In this document: in pieces, positions 31,601-35,216 of the stretch
How positions within the stretch are numbered: the first letter of the stretch is position 1
How the letters are laid out: each line of letters opens with the position of its first letter
DNA from: Purshia tridentata
Taxonomy: Eukaryota; Streptophyta; Magnoliopsida; Rosales; Rosaceae
DNA length: 35,216 nucleotides
Assembly (NCBI GenBank): GCA_003254885.1
Contig: QANT01001546.1
Coordinates: 1-35,216 of the forward strand
Reading direction: 5' to 3'
Program-made: the position numbers and the translations under genes
The notes under the pieces: model-generated
Seen by the model: the letters and a program-made list of their open reading frames with translations, nothing else
What the model was told of the DNA's origin: nothing
The model's database searches: none

Positions 31601-34600
31601 AATGTATTGCAAGCCCACAAGTGAACTGATGCAGCTCAACAAAATCTTCAAAGACAGTTAAATACAAAAATTTGGAATACTACATCAACATACCGGTTCT
31701 TGAGTTCTATAACCTGGTTGTTTCTTTTCAAGAACCTTAGCCTCAAGTTCATCAGGATTAGGAAGTCTCTAACATCACAAATAAAAAATAAGCCATGCAC
31801 AGAGAAGAGTAGAACATATTTGTATTTTTGGATTAGGAAAATACAGAAGATAAGAAAACAACATAAAGTTCTAAGCCATAACTTCAGATTAGTACAACCA
31901 TTAAGACATAGGCTAAAGAAATTAATTGCATAAGGTACAAAGTAATGTGGGGGAATAAGATGACTCTTGCAGATTATACATATTAGCTTTACACACCAAG
32001 AATTTACTGTGTAACAAACTACCCTATCATTAGCTGTTATATGGATGGAAGTGCTAGCTGCATTTCTGCTTGATTTCTATTCCTAACTATATAGTAAGTT
32101 ATTAACAGCATTTGGTGACCGAAGCAATACCAAAAAAGGTACCATGGACATATTCTTTCTCTGTACCCATTTTCATATTTTAAAGATTCTTGTGTCTACA
32201 CTCAAAGATTTTCCATTAAGTTGAAAAACTCAATTTTTTTAAAACACTTATTTCGAAATCTTTATCTTGATAAGTCAGAGTTAAACATAATTCAACTATG
32301 ATCTCAGTAAACATACTTCAAATAATAAATATAAACCTAGAAAATGAACGACAATATAGAATCACAAACCTCCATTTGTTCATTACTGATACACTTTCCT
32401 TCCAATAAATTCTTCAGACAAAGTAAAGCCAAATCCTCAGATATGAATCCAGTGCCGTCTGTGTGTATAAGATCTTTTCCGTCTCTATAGATATGATTAC
32501 CAGATTCATCCTGCAGTTCACAGAAAAAAGAACAAACTGCATTTTCAATTGAAAAATTAACCAAAGGATAGGAATATAATCACGAAAGGCATAAATTTCA
32601 TTGGAAAAATAGTTTAAGGATCATACCAGACAATATTCATCCTCAATGAGTACAACATTCACAAGTGTCATATCTACTTGCAAGCTGATTGTCTTCGATA
32701 AAATGAGTGAAAACCTGAGTCCCCAATGAGGATGGTACTTTAGAATCATAATAGAACAATGCTTCTATACAACATTTGAAAAAAAATAAAAATTATTTGT
32801 GCTATGAACATTTACATACCTAGCCATGTAGTTGGCCACACTAGGCAGAGTATGTGCATGCATAAACAGGCATCTAGCTTCATAAATTGTTTTATTAGTT
32901 AACCTATAGCCATCATTCCTATCTATAAATGCACCAGATTCCACACGAACAAAATAGCACTTCACAGCTGATGAAGTTGGATTTTTCTTCTTTTCTTCTT
33001 TACCACCATCTTTGAACACTAATTCATAACAATATTAAGATTGACAAAAAATCAATTCTGCTAAGATTCTCAACTCAATACTAAAATAAAACATGTTGAA
33101 GTATCAAATACAGGTTCAAACTTCAACAAAAAAAATGTCGAAATAAAAATGTCGAAATTAACATAAAAATCAGTTTCCAAATATAGAATCCTAAATCCAA
33201 ACCATGTTCTGATTATTAATCCTATTTCCGACATGTGAAGTTAACAAATGGTCGAAATTAACAAAAAGTCTTATTATCCAACTACAAGAATGGCAGAACA
33301 TTCAAGAACAAGTGATCCGCAAAAAGACATATTTTCTAATAGACAAGTCAGTAAAAGAGTATGAAAATGTATATCTACATATAAGGTAGCATGTGTTTCT
33401 GTATAAAAGAAGAATGAAGAGAAAAATATCCTCAAACACCTTAAGATTGTTCAGATGGCTTATTTCAATTCTCGATCATACATATGTGTCTATGTGATCA
33501 TTGTAATTACATGGAAAGAATAAACTATAATGATTTAATAACTTGTTCTTTTTCTTCTCGAGCATGAATTATATCAAGCTTATTATTTCACATATTAAGC
33601 GTATTACTTCACATAAGGTAATTAGACTTACAAACCTAATCAAGAAAGGTACACAACAGAAATAATTCCAAAATAGGTTAGGAAATTAAAACACCTTAAA
33701 CATTAAAAATTCAAATCCACCATATGAAGGCATTTAAGGCATACCAAAGAAACGATATCGACGCAAGCCAACTAGAATCCCTTCTCTTGCAACCCTGCTG
33801 TATGTAGAATAATTATTATCGTAACGATTACTGGGACCTGTCTCTGCCACCTCTTCGGCAAATTTCACCATCAAAACATTGTCATCTCCTAGAACTTTCT
33901 GTAAGTGAGTTTTTGTTGTGTTTAGATAGGGGCCCTGAATTAAAAGTCAAATGAAATGACAAGATATCACTTATACAAAATCTGCAAAATGAAAAGTCAA
34001 CGAATAGCAACATGAAGATTTTAGTACCATTAAATTAAAATGAATGCATTGATCCCAGTGGGAATTGCTTATTTCCTTATTTCCACTTTTTGGAAAACAA
34101 TTGCAGACAGCTGATTATAAATTGCGAGTGGGAGGGAGCTTTAGACTTGCAATAAATGGAATAAGAGCATCTAAGCTCATTTGCTGTGTGTATAAAATGA
34201 ATTGCTATCGTCAGTCATGAAAATGGTTCAACGTTTTCTAATTACATCGAATGGACAAGATTCAAACTTGAAACCGCCCACAAGACCTAAGCCAAGCACA
34301 TGATCCCACTCAATTCCTTCAGTAGACCCATAGTTGTTATTGATACAGTGATACCACTTTTCATGATTGGATGTAAACTATGCTTACCTACATTACAGTT
34401 TCTTTCAGTAACCTACAAACTTTTGCACCTTCGGTGTATGCATATGCAAACGTACAAACACATGTTTGTGTGTGATTACACGTGTACTAGGGAGTAGAAG
34501 TACAAACCTTGAATTTGTAGCTCCCATCTACTGAAACATAACAATGGTAGATGTGCGTTTTTCCAGAATCCCAATCAACAGCCTATGATAAACCAAAAAC

Positions 34601-35198
34601 ATGAAATGATCACCAGCAAGATACAGTAATGGATACAAGGTTGGGTAATGCCTTAAAAGAATTTACATTACCAAAGTATAAAACTAATGAGTAAAACGGT
34701 TTTAACCAGTGTAGTTCCTAAATGATTAGATTTCTTCCCATTTTTAATGTAATATTCAGCAAAGGTAGTTTGGCTATAAAATCGATAAGAATTATGATCT
34801 ACTCTTTAAATTGTCAGTAATGCATCATTCCGGGATTAACTTTATTTGTTTGTACTTGGTTAGAATTGCCATGAATCATTTATGCAGGGCATAAGCTATA
34901 CTGCTATAGCTCAAACGATCAATGTGAAGTAAGGATCTTCTGCAACCAACGATATTCTTTCCTGGGACTTGAATAAAAAAGGAGCAGAAAAGGAGTGAAA
35001 ATCAATTAATGGACATTAAGGTGAAGTACTTATTCACAGATGAGCAAGAATCAGAGAGTTATAGTTACCATTCTTCGGTCTTCCTTGCTGATACATTTTC
35101 GACCCAAGACGTCCCAAACTTTGGCCTCGAAAGCTCGCATTGGCAAATGCTTCCACCTTCTAATATCCTCTGCCGATATAGAACTTTTTAATGTCATC
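25607..35198 (-). CDS. RDR5: RNA-dependent RNA polymerase, gamma clade (RDR3/4/5-like), 5' end outside window
   Basis: Seventeen exons, all GT-AG with consistent phases, code for the last 849 residues: 35198-35069, 34582-34508, 33934-33745, 33018-32820, 32714-32627, 32510-32370, 31768-31694, 31548-31477, 30303-30197, 30071-29923, 29708-29483, 28822-28597, 27600-27440, 26916-26754, 26375-26237, 26130-25964, 25849-25607. About 140-150 N-terminal residues lie beyond the right edge. Landmarks in order: GPYLNTTKTHLQKVLGDDNV, IHTDGTGFISEDLA, KGTVLVNN, LPPKTIEVRPSM, CHGGVPKQFF, MGTADPTGTLNEDEVC, KVLVYRNPGIHFGDIHVLKA, the catalytic metal-binding DFDGD (28624-28638), and the C-terminal FVWKVAGPALFKL. 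DFDGD instead of DLDGD marks the gamma clade (Arabidopsis RDR3, 4, 5), whose role is less clear than that of RDR1/2/6, the enzymes that make double-stranded RNA for silencing. No stop or frameshift interrupts it. The choice of symbol among RDR3-5 is arbitrary. Confidence 0.95.
28190..28426. repeat. 118-bp tandem duplication in an RDR intron
   Basis: GATTGTAATATATAAATGAA... (28190-28308) is followed directly by a second copy (28309-28426) differing by small substitutions and indels. It lies in the intron between the DFDGD exon and the next one (27601-28596) and leaves splicing signals untouched. Confidence 0.85.
30304..31476 (-). other. Longest RDR intron in the window, with repeat-like insert
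   Basis: This 1.17-kb intron holds a stretch (about 30830-31230) with inverted motifs (GCCCAACTCTTTTCC against GGGAAAAGGGTTGGG; AATTTGATTATTTAGC against GTTAAATAATCAATTT) that looks like a small inserted element, and a CT/CA microsatellite at 31271-31316. No coding sequence was seen. Confidence 0.45.
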
Positions 35199-35216
35199 CT
35201 AAAAAACAAAACAACA

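Noticed and set aside
32627..32714. Suspected frameshift in the fifth visible RDR exon
   Set aside because: A recount of the T-run and the exon length (88 bp) shows the phase is correct; the gene is intact here.
2317..35198. Idea that the MITE hairpins and the RDR gene form one local silencing system
   Set aside because: They are over 20 kb apart, MITEs occur everywhere in plant genomes, and nothing in the sequence links them.
1..35216. tRNA, rRNA, CRISPR array or bacterial-type operon
   Set aside because: None was seen; gene structure is clearly eukaryotic and plant-like.

Overview
This is nuclear DNA from a flowering plant, most likely a eudicot. Three gene families of plant type are present, coding regions are split by GT-AG introns, intergenic DNA is AT-rich, and there are plant-style Ty1/copia, hAT and MITE remnants. 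The proteins look rosid-like to me (a woody rosid such as Rosaceae is plausible), but the sequence alone cannot prove the species. One N (position 629) shows this is draft-assembly sequence.

Layout. 1-3128 is intergenic: a cluster of TCACTCA motifs, an N flanked by a duplicated segment, a weak LTR-like stretch, and a 400-bp fold-back Mutator-type MITE with a 9-bp target-site duplication about 400 bp upstream of the first gene. 3129-4460 (+) is an intronless, intact CBL-interacting protein kinase of the CIPK5/CIPK25 type. 4461-8543 is intergenic and holds a 1.0-kb terminal-inverted-repeat element (6083-7113). 8544-14460 (-) is an intact five-exon gene for a DUF7036 membrane protein with a proline-rich outer region (470 residues). 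14775-15276 is another MITE. 15370-18600 contains two broken Ty1/copia elements in opposite orientation, abutting near 15830. 19532-23113 (+) is a fully delimited hAT transposon: 16-bp inverted repeats, perfect 8-bp target duplication TTCTCTTC, GTATCGG-type subterminal repeats, and a transposase gene killed by two stop codons and one frameshift. 25607-35198 (-) is the 3' seventeen exons of an RNA-dependent RNA polymerase of the gamma clade (RDR3/4/5-like, catalytic motif DFDGD); its first exon(s) lie beyond the right edge.

The three host genes are functionally unrelated (calcium signalling kinase, unknown membrane/cell-surface protein, RNA silencing-type polymerase) and are not an operon or cluster. 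I found no evidence for a new multi-gene system. The most informative items are the DFDGD-type RDR gene, the cleanly bounded hAT element with its subterminal array, and the fold-back MITE next to the CIPK promoter.
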